Positions 44,101-54,945 of a stretch of 64,000 nucleotides of DNA are shown in pieces. This DNA is from Zygnema cylindricum. Lineage: Eukaryota; Streptophyta; Zygnematophyceae; Zygnematales; Zygnemataceae. The notes beneath the pieces were generated by a model. It saw nothing but the letters and a program-made list of their open reading frames with translations, was not told the origin of the DNA and ran no database searches. Where the stretch lies: NCBI GenBank assembly GCA_037447655.1, contig JBBHKE010000376.1, positions 28,501-92,500 of the forward strand, read 5' to 3'. Each line of letters opens with the position of its first letter. Position 1 is the stretch's first letter. The position numbers and the translations under genes are program-made.

Positions 44101-47100
44101 TGTTGGGACAGCCTCGAGGGGGGGAGGAGGGAAGAGGGGCCACGTGGCAAGGGCAGAGTCAACAGGATTGGCAGCAGACTCGCCATATGCAGCAGGCCAT
44201 GGCCACCCAGCAGGTCCCCGCTGTGAGTCGCAATGAGCTTATGGGAGGGATCTGGAGGGTTTTCGGGTGGTTTTTGGGTAGTGTGTGGAAGGGTTTGGGA
44301 CAGTTTCTGGAGAGGATTCTGGGTGGTGTTGGAGGTTTTGGGTTGGTTTTTTGGGATTGTTTTTGAAGTGGTTTGAGGTAGTTTTTAAGAGAGGAATTTT
44401 CGATGGTCTTTTTTTAGGTTTGTTTGTGGCTTTTGAGGTGTTGGGAAGGGTTGTAAGTGTGCGTGTTGTTTGTTCCTGAGTGATTTTGAGTGCGTATTGG
44501 AGAGTTTTCTTTGAGTGTTTTTTGGCTAGTTTTTGTTTGCTTTTGTCTGTTGGAAGAGAGGGAGTAGGAGAGGAGTGTTTTCTAGTTCCAGCTGGTTGTA
44601 TTGATGGTTTTCCTTTTGTTTTATTTGACCGTATTTTTGTTGACTGTTTTGGTTTTGTTTTTTTCTGGTTCATACAATTTCTCTCCCTAGATTTTAGTTT
44701 ACGGTAAAATGCCATTCTGAGTTTTTTTCAAGGCAGGCCCATTTTTCTAATGCCTTCTGTTTTGGCCTGTCCATTACGCTTGTCATATTCTGTTTTCTTT
44801 GTAGTCGGCTTGTCCTTTTATTAGGTTGATTTCCTGTCGGTGTCATAGTTTTCAAGGTTCGCCAGACGTGGCGTTTTGCAGCTAGAACGAGCCACGTGGC
44901 AGAACTACAGAGAGTCTGTAATTCTGCACGGACTTTGGAGTAATGAACGTCCTATAGGAAAGGTCGGTAGAAGGGAGGCTGGAACTGGGAAAGGGTCGTC
45001 CCTTTTTTTTTTTCTTTTTTGGTTCCCCTGGCGCTGCTTATTCTTTGTCTTTTTCCTAAAACTTCATACCGGCGTAAAGGTCAATGAATCCTCTGTTCCA
45101 AGTTTTGCGCTGACGTCCTCTATCTTCCAAAACGAACCACTGTACGGTATTCCTCTTACTAGGACCGTTGTCTTTTATCGTATTCGCTGTGAATCTCCCG
45201 TCTCATGAACTCAAAAGTAACATTTTCGCACTATTTTTTGTCGCTTCCACCGGTTCTATTTAATAGCTCGGTCCTGCGAATCCTGCCGCTTACTTTTCCG
45301 CGCCGATTTTTCGGCACCCCGTTTCGGCTTTTTTCGTTAGCTTCCGTACGGTTAATACAAACGAAGTCAATCTCTGTCCGGCGCGATCTTTTGGAATACG
45401 CGGGCGCGTGTGACACTCGACCTGTGTCGCTCTCGCCGGGAACGAATGACCGCCAAACCACGTCAGTGTTCTGGCTGTCGACGGCCTCCTTTCTTTTGGC
45501 GCGCTTTGGGGCAATTTCAGCAGTGAGAGGAAGAGACAATCTGCGCTCCGAGGAGAAGCGTAAGGAGGAGATTTGGAGTCTTTTTTTCTCAATGAAGTGC
45601 GCGACCTGGAAAACTACATAAGCTGAGAACTGTTGCAGACGTAGAGTAAATCGAACCAGAAATAAATTGATGTAGAGTAAATCGAACCGGAAATAAATTG
45701 ATTTGAACTGAAGGTCAAAAGTTAAGTGAAAAGATATTGAAGGTGAAGTTGTCAGTTGTGTCAGATTTTGTGAGTGAATTTGTTATATAAATGGACTTGT
45801 AATATTATTTTTGAAGAAGCAACGTCATTTGAGTGACACTAGTCAATAAGACAAGAAGAGGTTACGGAGTGAACAGAAATAGCTTCTGTTGGAATACTCT
45901 TGGTCCGAAAGAGTGAAAGGAGAAAGCGGAGTCATGAAGGTTTCTGACATCGTTCCTGAATACACAATCACAAAACCACTGAAATCTCTGGATTCCGCTG
46001 TAAGTGAATAAGGATTCGAAGTGTTATAATTGTAGAAAGCAGGAGGTTTTTTTGACAGCTGGCGCAGTCTTAGCAAAGCTGATTTTCAGATTTTTCTGTC
46101 GCGCTTGACAGCCTCTCTTTTTTTTTCTTTTTTTTCTTTTTTTTTTAGGGTTTCCTGTAGGACAAGCTCATGTCACCGACTTTTTAGCTGGCTAGAAACT
46201 CAATGGTGGCGTCTTCGATTAATTTGAGTCTTTGATTAATCTGTGTTCATCATTGTACTTTGAAGATGTTCATCTACTCAATCGAGGGAACACTCCCAAG
46301 TAACAATCCTTATTTCGACTGTAGTTTAGAAAGTGACAAAACCCTCCTTTTGGGAATTTCTGAAGGAATGTTAGCTCAGGTGGTTTGGTGTAATTGTCCG
46401 TCATACAGTTTTAAGGAGTGGCTTTGTAATTGTATTGGAGCCATTGGAATTTTCTCTGAGTGGAATGGTTTAGGATTGAGCTAATAAGAATTTGGAAGTG
46501 AATTCAACTGGGTTATGAATTGGTTCCGAAAGCTGCTTGGGTTGAGAGTGATTCAGAAAAGTGAGTCATATCGACTTCGAGGAGTGAGGCATGAATTGAA
46601 TGGCTCTCTCTTCCTAACCTGCAGCAGTATACCTTCAGACTGTAATAATGTTTGGAAACTTTCTCTCTTAACACCGTTTTTTCTTTTCCTCTTGCCAATT
46701 CCCCCTTTTCTTTTGCTGGTTGCTCGCCCTTTCCTCTCACCAGTCCCCTTTCCTTGTCTCTTCTTTCTGATCTTTTTCTTAACCCGCTCTGTTCTCTCCC
46801 TCTCCTTGGGCTCCAGGAGCGCTCGGGGCACATCTCCTTCAAGCTGTTTGACCGCAACCCCGCTGACTTCCCCCACGATGTGCGGCAGCAGGCAAGACCT
46901 CGCCCCGACCTCTGACAGCCTCTCACAGCACGCCACCTGGCGACAGACCTCACCGTGCAACACAGGGTGGAAGGGAGGGAGGAGAGAAGGGAGAAGGGAG
47001 AAGAGAAAAAGGGAGAAGGGAGGAGAGAAAAGGGAGGAGGGAGAGAAAAGGGAGAAGGGAGGAGGGAGGAGAATGGGGGAAGGAGAAGAGTGGAGGGAGA

Positions 47101-50100
47101 AAGGAGGGAGAAGATGGAAGAGAAACGTTTGATCATTTCGGGAAGATGTGTGAAGAAGGCAGAAAGTCAAAAGAAAAGAGGCTCACAGGAAGGAGATGGA
47201 TGTGGGCGAGAGAACGTGGATACAGCTTGCTCTTGGGTTACTTCCAATGAGCAGCCTGTGGTTAGGATTTTCGTTTATCTTTTTTAGGTGTAATATGGGT
47301 ATTTAGCTTAAGAAGGTGGGAGGTTGGGTATAGAATGAAAGAGGACTTTTGTACGGCCACTCTCTTTTGATTTCCTTGTCATCGAAGGCGACCAAACAAG
47401 TCGAATGCCGAGGCATTTGATATTGATGGCCAAGCTCCTTTATTTCCTTTTATATTGAACTGCTTAAGAACAGCGTTGTCCCTTTTTTTTCTCCTCCGGT
47501 TTTAATTTTGCTTCTTTTTTGGGCCAATTTTCTTAGCAATAAACTTTCGGAAAATGTTCGCGGTACTACAGTGTTTGTGGTAGTTGAGTAGATTGAAGGG
47601 TAAAGGGTGTTCTTGTATCGGATCCTTTGATGGTGGATGTAATTTAAGTGAAGAATCTTTGGAATCGTAGTTTGATTCGGTGTGATCCTGTGAGTTCCAT
47701 AGAAGTGGGCTTCTCAGATTATTGCTTCCTGTTCCTCTTCGTTGTCCTCGTATTTCTGTTTGTTGTCGTTGTTCTATGGGGATGGTTTACGTATTGATTT
47801 TGTTATTGGCTTACTTCTTACATTGCATGAGTACGTTGATCTAACCAAAACTGCCTCTGAAACTTTTTTTTTTCAAATTCATCCTCAATTTCCTGTCATC
47901 CTCAAGCAGGTTTGGAAAACTTGGAATTGGACCCCTAAGTGACCAAGCCTGGCACAAATTTATTGGGGACAAAAGGAGAGAGGAAGGAGGGGCAATGTTT
48001 CTTACTTCTCTTTCAACTTGCAAAGATTGACGGTGGATCTATTCTAATCCATCATTTAGCTAACCCATGAACCATGTGTGCTTCTGTTAGAGAAAACACA
48101 TGGGATTTGATTAGGTGTTGTAGTGCGATGTGCATTCCTAATCCTAATAATGACAATTTCATGTTCTAAAAAACATGTTTTTTTTTTTTTTTTCCCGGGA
48201 AGCCCCTATCTTCTGTGGCTGACGTGGCAGGAGAAGGGATCTGCAGATTTTGGAATGGCTTGCCCATCGCCCACAGGACATGGAGAGTTACATTCGGCCT
48301 GGCTGTGTGGTGCTCATCATCCACACATGCATGCCGCATGCTGTATGGGACGCGGTGAGTTTCCATCCCTCCCTCCCTCCCTCTCTCCCTCCCACCCACC
48401 CTCACTCCTCCCTCCCTCCCTCACCCTCCCACCCCTCCCTCTCTCTCCCTTGTTTTGTTTCTCTAGCTTGTTCATTCTTTTTGGTTTTTTTTTTGTGTTT
48501 TTTTTTTATCGATGCTTTTGGATCGGTTGTTTTGACGCGACTGATTTTCGAGTTCTTAGTTCGACTCCGACGTCCCGAGTTCTCCCTTTAATTTCATTTC
48601 CCACCTCTCTGTTTTTCCCGGTTCCCTCTCCTTTCCTTTCCTTTCCTTTGTTCTCACCCTCCTCTACTTCTTTCCTTGTCCCTGCACTGTCTACTCGGCC
48701 TAAATAAGTGAGAGAAGCACATCAAATTTCCGTCAACCGGGCTTGTATGTGCAATGTTGGAGAGGGTTTGCTTCTGTTGTGCAGCACATCCTTCTGTTTT
48801 ATCCTCATAATCAACTGGTTCTGTTATGTCCTTGCCTTGTTTTTAACTGCTTTTTTCTCTTTTTGTTTCTTTTTTTGGTTAACAGATTGAGCAGGATTTG
48901 GCGGGCAGTTTGAGGAGGCTTCTAGAAGGTCCTGGACGAGAGTTTTGGTGCTCTGGGAGAATGTTAGTGCAAGTGTGCAGAATGGCTGTCCCAGTTGTTA
49001 ACGGTAAGCATCTGATTCATTTAGAAATTAAAGTATAAGTGCTAGTTTGTGTTCGGAGCAGATCTAGCCCAGCTTTAGGAGGTTCTTTTGGCTTTCATGT
49101 AAACGGTCTGACTTCACCAGAATCCTTTTCGTTGCAAAGTTGTCATTCTCAATTCACAGTTGTCGCAGGTTCACAATTAGAAAACTAAGGATGTTTCACT
49201 ACTATGTGGTGGAAGTGGCCGTCTGTAATAACTCTTCTGTATTAGCGATCAGCAGTATTCGTTGCCTGCCACCCTGTTATTTTGTAGGACTGCTTCTAGT
49301 TCTATTGCTGGTTCCTGATTTCTTGCGGACAAAATGGATGATTTGGACTGTGACTTGTTGGGCCCACAACTGCACTGTGTTCACGTCACTAGCTTCATGT
49401 CGTCTTCATAATTGGTGTGTATTGAAAAATTCAACCTGTTCTTTGACCGTGTTCTACAATTTTTTGGAGGCTTGAAGGAAGGATTTGGTTTGAGGAATGT
49501 TTTTGACAGTTTCAAGTGGTAGGGAGATTTGTTGGTCTTAGGTGGCGAATGGATGTGATGGTAATTGGACACCATCAGATAGGTGGCATTGCGGGCGAAA
49601 TAAGTCCAGCTGTTTCGTAGTTAAAATAAAACGGAAAACCAAACTGACTGACAACTCAAGCTTCAGGCTATGTCAAAGTAGTTTATTGTCTGACTTCGGT
49701 CGAGAAGCGCCATCTGCCTGAGAAACTTGATGGAACAGCTGGAGAATGCAACTTCTCTGATTCATACAAATTTTCAGAAAGTTCGGTTGTAGATTAATGC
49801 TGGTTAAAGCCCTTGTGTGTTAAGTTGGGGGAAGTAAAGGTTTAAATCCCGAATTTCATTGGTGTTTCAGGAGTGGTAGGACTTGTGTCAAGGTTGAGGC
49901 GTTTGGACTCACCGCATATAGTGTCGGCTCGGCCAATGGCAATTCAAGCTGGGAAGGAGACAGAGATTGTCATCCACGGTTATGGAATCTCTAAACCGGG
50001 AACACAGTAAGTGGAAATTACGATTTACTTGATAGGAATGGAAGTTGCAGCATTCCATTATTTGTGTGAGGTAGACGTCGTGATTAGTTTCGTTTGTTGT

Positions 50101-51514
50101 CGCAGGAGCATGGAAATATGGAGGGGAATATTTCCCCTAGAAATAGAAACGTAGACAACCTCTGACTTTTTGGGATGTGAAGCTTCTAAAGGAAGATCCA
50201 GCTGCTTTTATCAAACATTTTTATGAGTTGCAGACTAATAGGGTTATTACACTAAGGTGAAAACTGGCAATAGTTGCCATTTATCACGAGTACTCACTGT
50301 AATCACACAGATGTGCACTTTTTTTTTACAATTTGGTTTTTGTACATTTTTCTACTGCGCCAGTAACGCCAGTTATAATTTCCCTATATGGAGATTGCTA
50401 TAGAGTGGGAACTGGGAGAGGAGATAGTCCATGGTCAAGTCATTTTCATAGAATACGGTTAATAATACATGGTTGCACCTGGGGTTGTGTAGAATTTTCT
50501 GCGCTTTCCAGGGAAGGTATTTCGCAAACACGGTTTCATTTTCAAGCAACTCTCGGGAAGAGTCGATGGGAGGAGATGTTGGGCATGTAGAAGACCAAGA
50601 AGCTGTGGAGGATGATTATGAGGAGATGTGGGAGGAGGATGATGAACTCCAACTAGAGGAGCAACGCATTGTTTTCTCCGGAGGTGAAGCAAATGAGATC
50701 GGGAGGGCATTCCTAGAGGTGAGTTCATTATGGAAACCGTTTCATGTCATTTTATTGGAACCATGAGAGCATCTAGTGATTGTGTATCAATTTCTTGTAT
50801 TACGTCTTACTATTTCCCACCTTGTATCTTGTGCTATTTTTACTCGTTGCAACGTGTTCATCTTTTCTCAAAGGAGTGTACCGAACACATGTTAATAGTT
50901 TGGTTTTGGCTTTTGTCCAATGGGGAATCCAGGTGGTACATGGCGACGTGACAAGTAATTTTGTTCCCTTTGTGGTGGGTCCCCCGGAAATTTGCTCCGA
51001 ATTTCTTCGTCTGGAGGCGGCAATTGGTGTGACAGCCCGTTACGCCTCCCTTTTTTGTGAATGTAGAAGAGGAAGTTCTGTGGAGGTGCAATTAGCTGAG
51101 GAACGGGGACAGTTACAAGCTGAAGAAATTGCGAGGACGTTTCTTAACGAGTTGGGATGGGCAATGCGTTTTCATAATTTGCTTCAAAGTAGTCAGCTTT
51201 TGAGAACCGACGTCTTGAAGGATCAGGAGAGAAGGCAGCGATTATGTTCAATGGCGTTGGAGAATGGCTGGTGGGCAGTGGCGGGGTTTATCTCCTCCAT
51301 GGTCAAGGATAGTGGAACACGAGAGAGGGAGGAAACAACAGATTTGGTGGTAAAGTTTTTAGAAGACGATGGAACGGCTATGGATAGTTACGACTCTATT
51401 GCCCAGTTAAAAAACCAGATGGAACCAGTTCAGGTCTGCCTCAGGGGTGATGGAAGGAGGATAGCTGGGATAGGCGAGGAGGAGAATGCTATTCTGGTCT
51501 TCTGTGGAAATTAG
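35102..51514 (+). CDS. SBP-box transcription factor, SPL1/12/14-type (10 exons)
   Basis: Exons: 35,102-35,369; 35,600-36,233; 39,642-39,805; 42,892-44,222; 46,817-46,891; 48,247-48,354; 48,886-49,003; 49,871-50,006; 50,493-50,718; 50,933-51,514. They join in phase to 1,213 codons. An N-terminal acidic [10 protein letters not shown] segment resembles the WDLNDWKWD motif of large SPLs. The SBP domain (about residues 255-328) has both zinc sites (C-C-C-H and C-C-H-C) and the bipartite nuclear signal [17 protein letters not shown]; it binds GTAC-core DNA. The intron inside the SBP domain (CSR/FH) is the family-wide one. Residues 800-1,060 match the conserved middle of SPL1/12/14 ([44 protein letters not shown]). 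Gly-rich (about 114-180) and Gln-rich (about 505-570) tracts are unusual. The ankyrin repeats and C-terminal membrane segment of the class are missing. I saw no miR156-like site. The start was chosen because it fits the phase-1 donor and the motif. Confidence 0.9.
36094..36233 (+). other. SBP domain, first zinc finger (exon 2 part)
   Basis: Encodes [11 protein letters not shown] through QRFCQQCS. Cys and His ligands of zinc site 1 and the CQQC pair of site 2 are all present. The loop reads [15 protein letters not shown] where most family members have SKAPxVxVxGxxQRF, a mild divergence. The domain finishes in exon 3 (39,642 to about 39,724). Confidence 0.9.
36234..39641 (+). other. SPL intron 2 (within the SBP domain)
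   Basis: GT-AG intron of 3,408 bp at the conserved SBP position, phase 2. I see no coding sequence or clear transposon in it; short frames are chance. T-rich runs occur near 36,446-36,462 and 38,941-38,955. Confidence 0.8.
39806..42891 (+). other. SPL intron 3
   Basis: GT-AG intron of 3,086 bp, phase 1. No gene or recognisable mobile element is visible. It ends with a strong pyrimidine tract (CTCTCCCTCTTTTCTTGCAG). Confidence 0.8.
44223..46816 (+). other. SPL intron 4
   Basis: GTGAGT donor, AG acceptor, 2,594 bp, phase 0. The part at about 45,240-45,560 is GC-richer than its surroundings with frames on both strands and may be an inserted fragment, but I recognise no family. From about 46,660 to the acceptor the sequence is C/T-rich. 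Confidence 0.75.
46892..48246 (+). other. SPL intron 5, GC-AG type
   Basis: Exon 5 ends CGGCAGCAG and the intron starts GCAAGA, so the donor is GC rather than GT. The join gives VRQQ-ILEWL, which aligns with the family's LRTQ-IYNWL, and both sides are phase 0. Within the intron 46,969-47,127 is almost pure purine, and 48,361-48,450 is a CCCT-rich run. Confidence 0.8.
48355..48885 (+). other. SPL intron 6
   Basis: GTGAGT...AACAG, 531 bp, phase 0. It begins with a long C/T microsatellite-like run and contains no gene. Confidence 0.8.
49004..49870 (+). other. SPL intron 7
   Basis: GTAAGC...TTTCAG, 867 bp, phase 1. Nothing recognisable inside. Confidence 0.8.
50007..50492 (+). other. SPL intron 8
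   Basis: GTAAGT...TGTAG, 486 bp, phase 2. The acceptor is supported by the product PGTQ-IFCAFQG, matching PGTRLLCAFGG-type sequence in the family. Confidence 0.75.
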
Positions 51515-52489
51515 ACACCTGTAGTCACTGAAGCTTTTTTCTGTCCTTATCACGCCGTACCTTATTTATCTCACTTATCTCCCTTTTCTCTACAACATTA
51601 GGTGGTAGAAACTAAGGTAGAAAAATTGGAGGTCCAAGGAGATGGTCAACTTTCTAGCGAAAATGTCTACGTTGAGTTGATCTGTTAAAAAAATGCATTA
51701 TCTAATTTGTTTTGGTTTAGTCAAAGCTCTTTGTTATTTACAATTGGTCAACAAAGCTTTTGTGAGTTGCACTGAACCTATGCAGCTTTGGTCACGACCA
51801 GCCATTTTGTCTGCTAGTGAAGCTACACGATTCCATGAAATAATAAAAAATTAGAGCTTCCAGACTACACAAAGGTTTTTTTCTGGCAACTTTTGGTGAT
51901 ATTCTCCCCTGGAGTTATAAACCCGGGCTTTCCCTGCCTCATTTGTGTTAAATGTCCTTTTTTTAATCTTTTTGACTAGTCTTTTTCTTTCTGTTTGTGT
52001 GTTTTGTCTTTTAGATAGCACCGATAAGTGAGATCATATTTCTAAAATGAAGTAAAGGAAAAGTATTATACGCATTAAACTAGTAAAATAGGCTCAATTC
52101 GTATTTTACCCTATACCCTGTACAGAAAGCATTTTACCTTTGCGATAAGTGACACACGGCTTTAAATGCACATCGACAAAATCAGGATTGGAAACCCTAA
52201 CCAACTGGCAGATTTTTGTTGTATTTTTTATTCCACTTTGGGGTTCAATATAGGGTAAGGAAAGCCCAGTTAGAGACGCTAATTCTAGTGAATGGATGGG
52301 ATTGAATGACTCATCCACGTAAAGATAACAGTAATCAGTAAAAATAGTCCTATTTGTGCGGAGTGATATACGTAAAGCCTATCCTGTGAGACATTGGTGA
52401 TTAAGCCTGCACACCTTGCAAAGCCAAAGGCAAACACTGGCATAAAATGTCGTGAGCATAGACGGTTAAGAGCTCCCAAGCTCTATCCT
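51515..52489. other. SPL 3' region
   Basis: Follows the SPL stop codon (TAG at 51,512-51,514). AATAAAAAA-type words near 51,841 could serve polyadenylation. No gene is evident; a search by eye found no ankyrin-encoding exon. Confidence 0.5.
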
Positions 52490-53490
52490 CTTCAACTAGC
52501 GGGCAAACCAACGCCCTAGCGATTAAATATCTCTACCGCCATAGGAATAAATTCATCCATAGATCTTAATGAGTTAATGCGCATAGTGTTTCTCTTTGTT
52601 CGTAACAGTTGGCCAGTTGCTCCCCTTGCTACTCTAAATCTCTAATATGGCGGGCTGCCTAAGCCAGTAGTGCGAGAGCGGCAGGATTCGCTGAAACAAA
52701 TGTCTCCAAAAATCGCGTCGACCACCATCGAGCAGAAGATTATCGATTCGATTCAAAGGACGACTTCGCATTCAACACAATGCCCCGCCTTCGATGCAAT
52801 GGTCGCGGTACAGTACACCGCGAATTGTTATTAGTGTCAAATTTTAAATAGTGTTGAAGAAAATTTACCATACTTGATGCTAATTAAGAATTTGATTTTT
52901 TTCAAAAAAAAGGTGTATTCTAATTTCGGCGTTAATGCTAATTTGGGAACAGCAAAAATATAATATTCGCCGTACGATTATATACATTAATATACGTATT
53001 CGTACAAAATATTAGAAATCGTACGCCGTCGCGAATTTAAAATATCCGTACATGCCATACTAATTTACGTGTAAGAATAATCCCGTTTTTTTTAGCGCAC
53101 GCTCCTATGCGCGCGGGTCTGATTTAATTCATTTTTTGTAAATTTTCATTTGAAAAGGTACATTTATGTACGGTCTGACATCGACCGTACACCACACTAT
53201 TTAGGTTTTATTGTACTGTCAGGCTTTACGCAATTTGTACGGTACCTTAATTAACGTCAAGGAAAAATTAAAATCATGTATCCTATTTGAAAAAAAAAAT
53301 CAAAATTTTAAGAACCCAAATTAGAGCTATTGACACTAATAACGATTCGCGGTGTAGAGCACTGTCGCGTCACAAATGGTGTCGCGTGCATCCACGGTCT
53401 CGCCCCCATGGGAGCAGCGAAGCACATGCATGCCATTGGCTCAGCGGAAGCGTCGCACGAGCGAATTAGATAGCCGAGTACCGGCGGAGG
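52490..53490 (-). mobile_element. Non-LTR RT element fragment, split by MITE copy B
   Basis: The two flanks (52,490-52,808 and 53,357-53,490) are homologous to 60,240-60,620. Shared words include CTCKACCGCCAT...GGRATAAA.TCATCCATAG on the left and CCCCCATGGGA.CA.C.AAGCA on the right. They therefore derive from the C-terminal nuclease region of the same RT family. The 544-bp MITE sits in the middle. Confidence 0.65.
52811..53354. mobile_element. Pogo-like MITE, copy B
   Basis: Left end CAGTACACCGCGAATTG after TA; right end ATTCGCGGTG before TA (53,355-53,356). The right terminus lacks the last bases of the CAGTA repeat, so the boundary may be off by a few bp. The interior includes TTCGTACAA (52,999-53,007) and, reversed, the CCGTACACCACACT block found in the other copies. 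Confidence 0.7.
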
Positions 53491-54247
53491 AGAATGCTTA
53501 AATGGCTATCTTTAGCGATTTTATATCGAGGGGTGGGTGGTGATTTTTTCTCTCTATTCAATGTGGAGGGATCATTTACATGTGGGATACCTTGATATCT
53601 CACCCACCTCACGTCCTATCGTGCTCTATTCCCGCCCAAGAATATGTAGTCATGTACCTCGCAAAGAAGGGCCTTACGAACAGAGACGTGGTGATTTCAA
53701 CTGCAATTGAGTAGATCCTCTCAAGATTTGCCACACTATCATTCGTATGTTTTCAGCTGAATTCAATAGTGGTTCTGACACGCCCACTGGATGTGACAGT
53801 TGGTTAGTGGCCGGATTATGCCTCTCCGAGCCAACAGGTGCACCCTTCACGCCCACTGGTGATGTGACAGCTGGTCGGCCGGATTAGACCTTTCCCAAAT
53901 TCACAGGTACACCGTTCAGGAAATCATAAATGCTACAGTGACGTCGGCTGACTTGAACTTGACGTCAACTTTTGACAGGATAATATGCGAATGTCCACAT
54001 TAGGAGAAACGATCAGAATGAAGAAGACGTAAGAGTGTATAAGAAAACGTTTAAAAGAGCGCCCGTTTTAAAAACGTTTCTTTTGACGGACAAATAAGTA
54101 GGGAGAGTCCATGTTAAATTTTCCTCCGTACATACTTGTCCGATTTTCGTGTTACCTTTCCCTCGCAACCAAAATCCGACAAGGGTGCACGGGAAAAGTT
54201 GACGTGTGGCAAAAAAAAACATTAACTCTTACGACGATTCACTGTGA
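53491..54247. other. Unassigned spacer with a short tandem duplication
   Basis: No gene. A unit of about 65-75 bp beginning CACGCCCACTGG, with GATGTGACAG and TGGCCGGATTA/TCGGCCGGATTA, occurs twice at about 53,778-53,905. Confidence 0.5.
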
Positions 54248-54820
54248 GCTGTACACCGCCAATCGCTATTAGCGTTGTGTACACTAATTCCGTCCCGCTT
54301 TTTTTTTGTTTTATTCTCCATTAGCGTAGTTCATTCTATTTTTTTCTTTACTCTATTTAGGGGTAATTTTTTAGTACCGTACAAAATGGAAGTACGCCAT
54401 CTGTTAATTAGTGTGGTGTACGGAAAATGTCAGATCGTACAAAACTGTACCTTTTAAAGTGAAAAAGTATAATTAATGAGTTTTAGAAGCCGCGGACGCA
54501 TGAGAATGTGCGCTCTAAAAAGGGGGTCTAATCGGGCTGTCAAATATCACGTTCGCACATATTTGTCCAGCAACCACGTTTCGACTGTGTGAACGTACGA
54601 TTAGTGTACGATTTGTAAGATTTTGTACGAATACCTATATTAGTGTAAGCATGTTTGCGACCGACATTTATTTTTTTCAAAGATCCAAATTAGAATTATT
54701 AAACAATTAGAATGTATGTTTTTTTTCAAAATTTTCAAATTCTTAATTAGCGTAAACCACGGTAATTTTTCATGTACGCTAAAGAAACATCTACGCTAAT
54801 AGCGATTGGCGGTGTAGCTG
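54248..54820. mobile_element. Pogo-like MITE, copy C
   Basis: Ends GTACACCGCCAATCGC on the left and, reversed, CAGCTACACCGCCAATCG on the right, followed by TA (54,821-54,822). The interior has GTGTGGTGTACGGAAAATG and an exact TTGTACGAA (54,624-54,632). It is noncoding and ends 126 bp before the start codon of the next gene. Confidence 0.75.
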
Positions 54821-54945
54821 TAGTAGTAGCCCCAGCCTTCATGGCAACATGACATGTTCTATGTTGAACTTTATGGTTTACATGTTAATTTCTTGGGGAG
54901 TGTAGATAATTTTCTGTAAGGAAAGCTCCTTAAAATCTCGAAAAT

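Noticed and set aside
42892-44222. A miR156/529 target site in the SPL gene
   Set aside because: I looked for the usual GTGCTCTCTCTCTTCTGTCA-like word in the exons and did not see it. Large SPL1-type genes normally lack it.
46513-47170. Several overlapping frames of more than 200 codons on both strands
   Set aside because: They come from C/T- and G/A-rich low-complexity intron sequence around SPL exon 5. Only the 75-nt exon is supported by homology.
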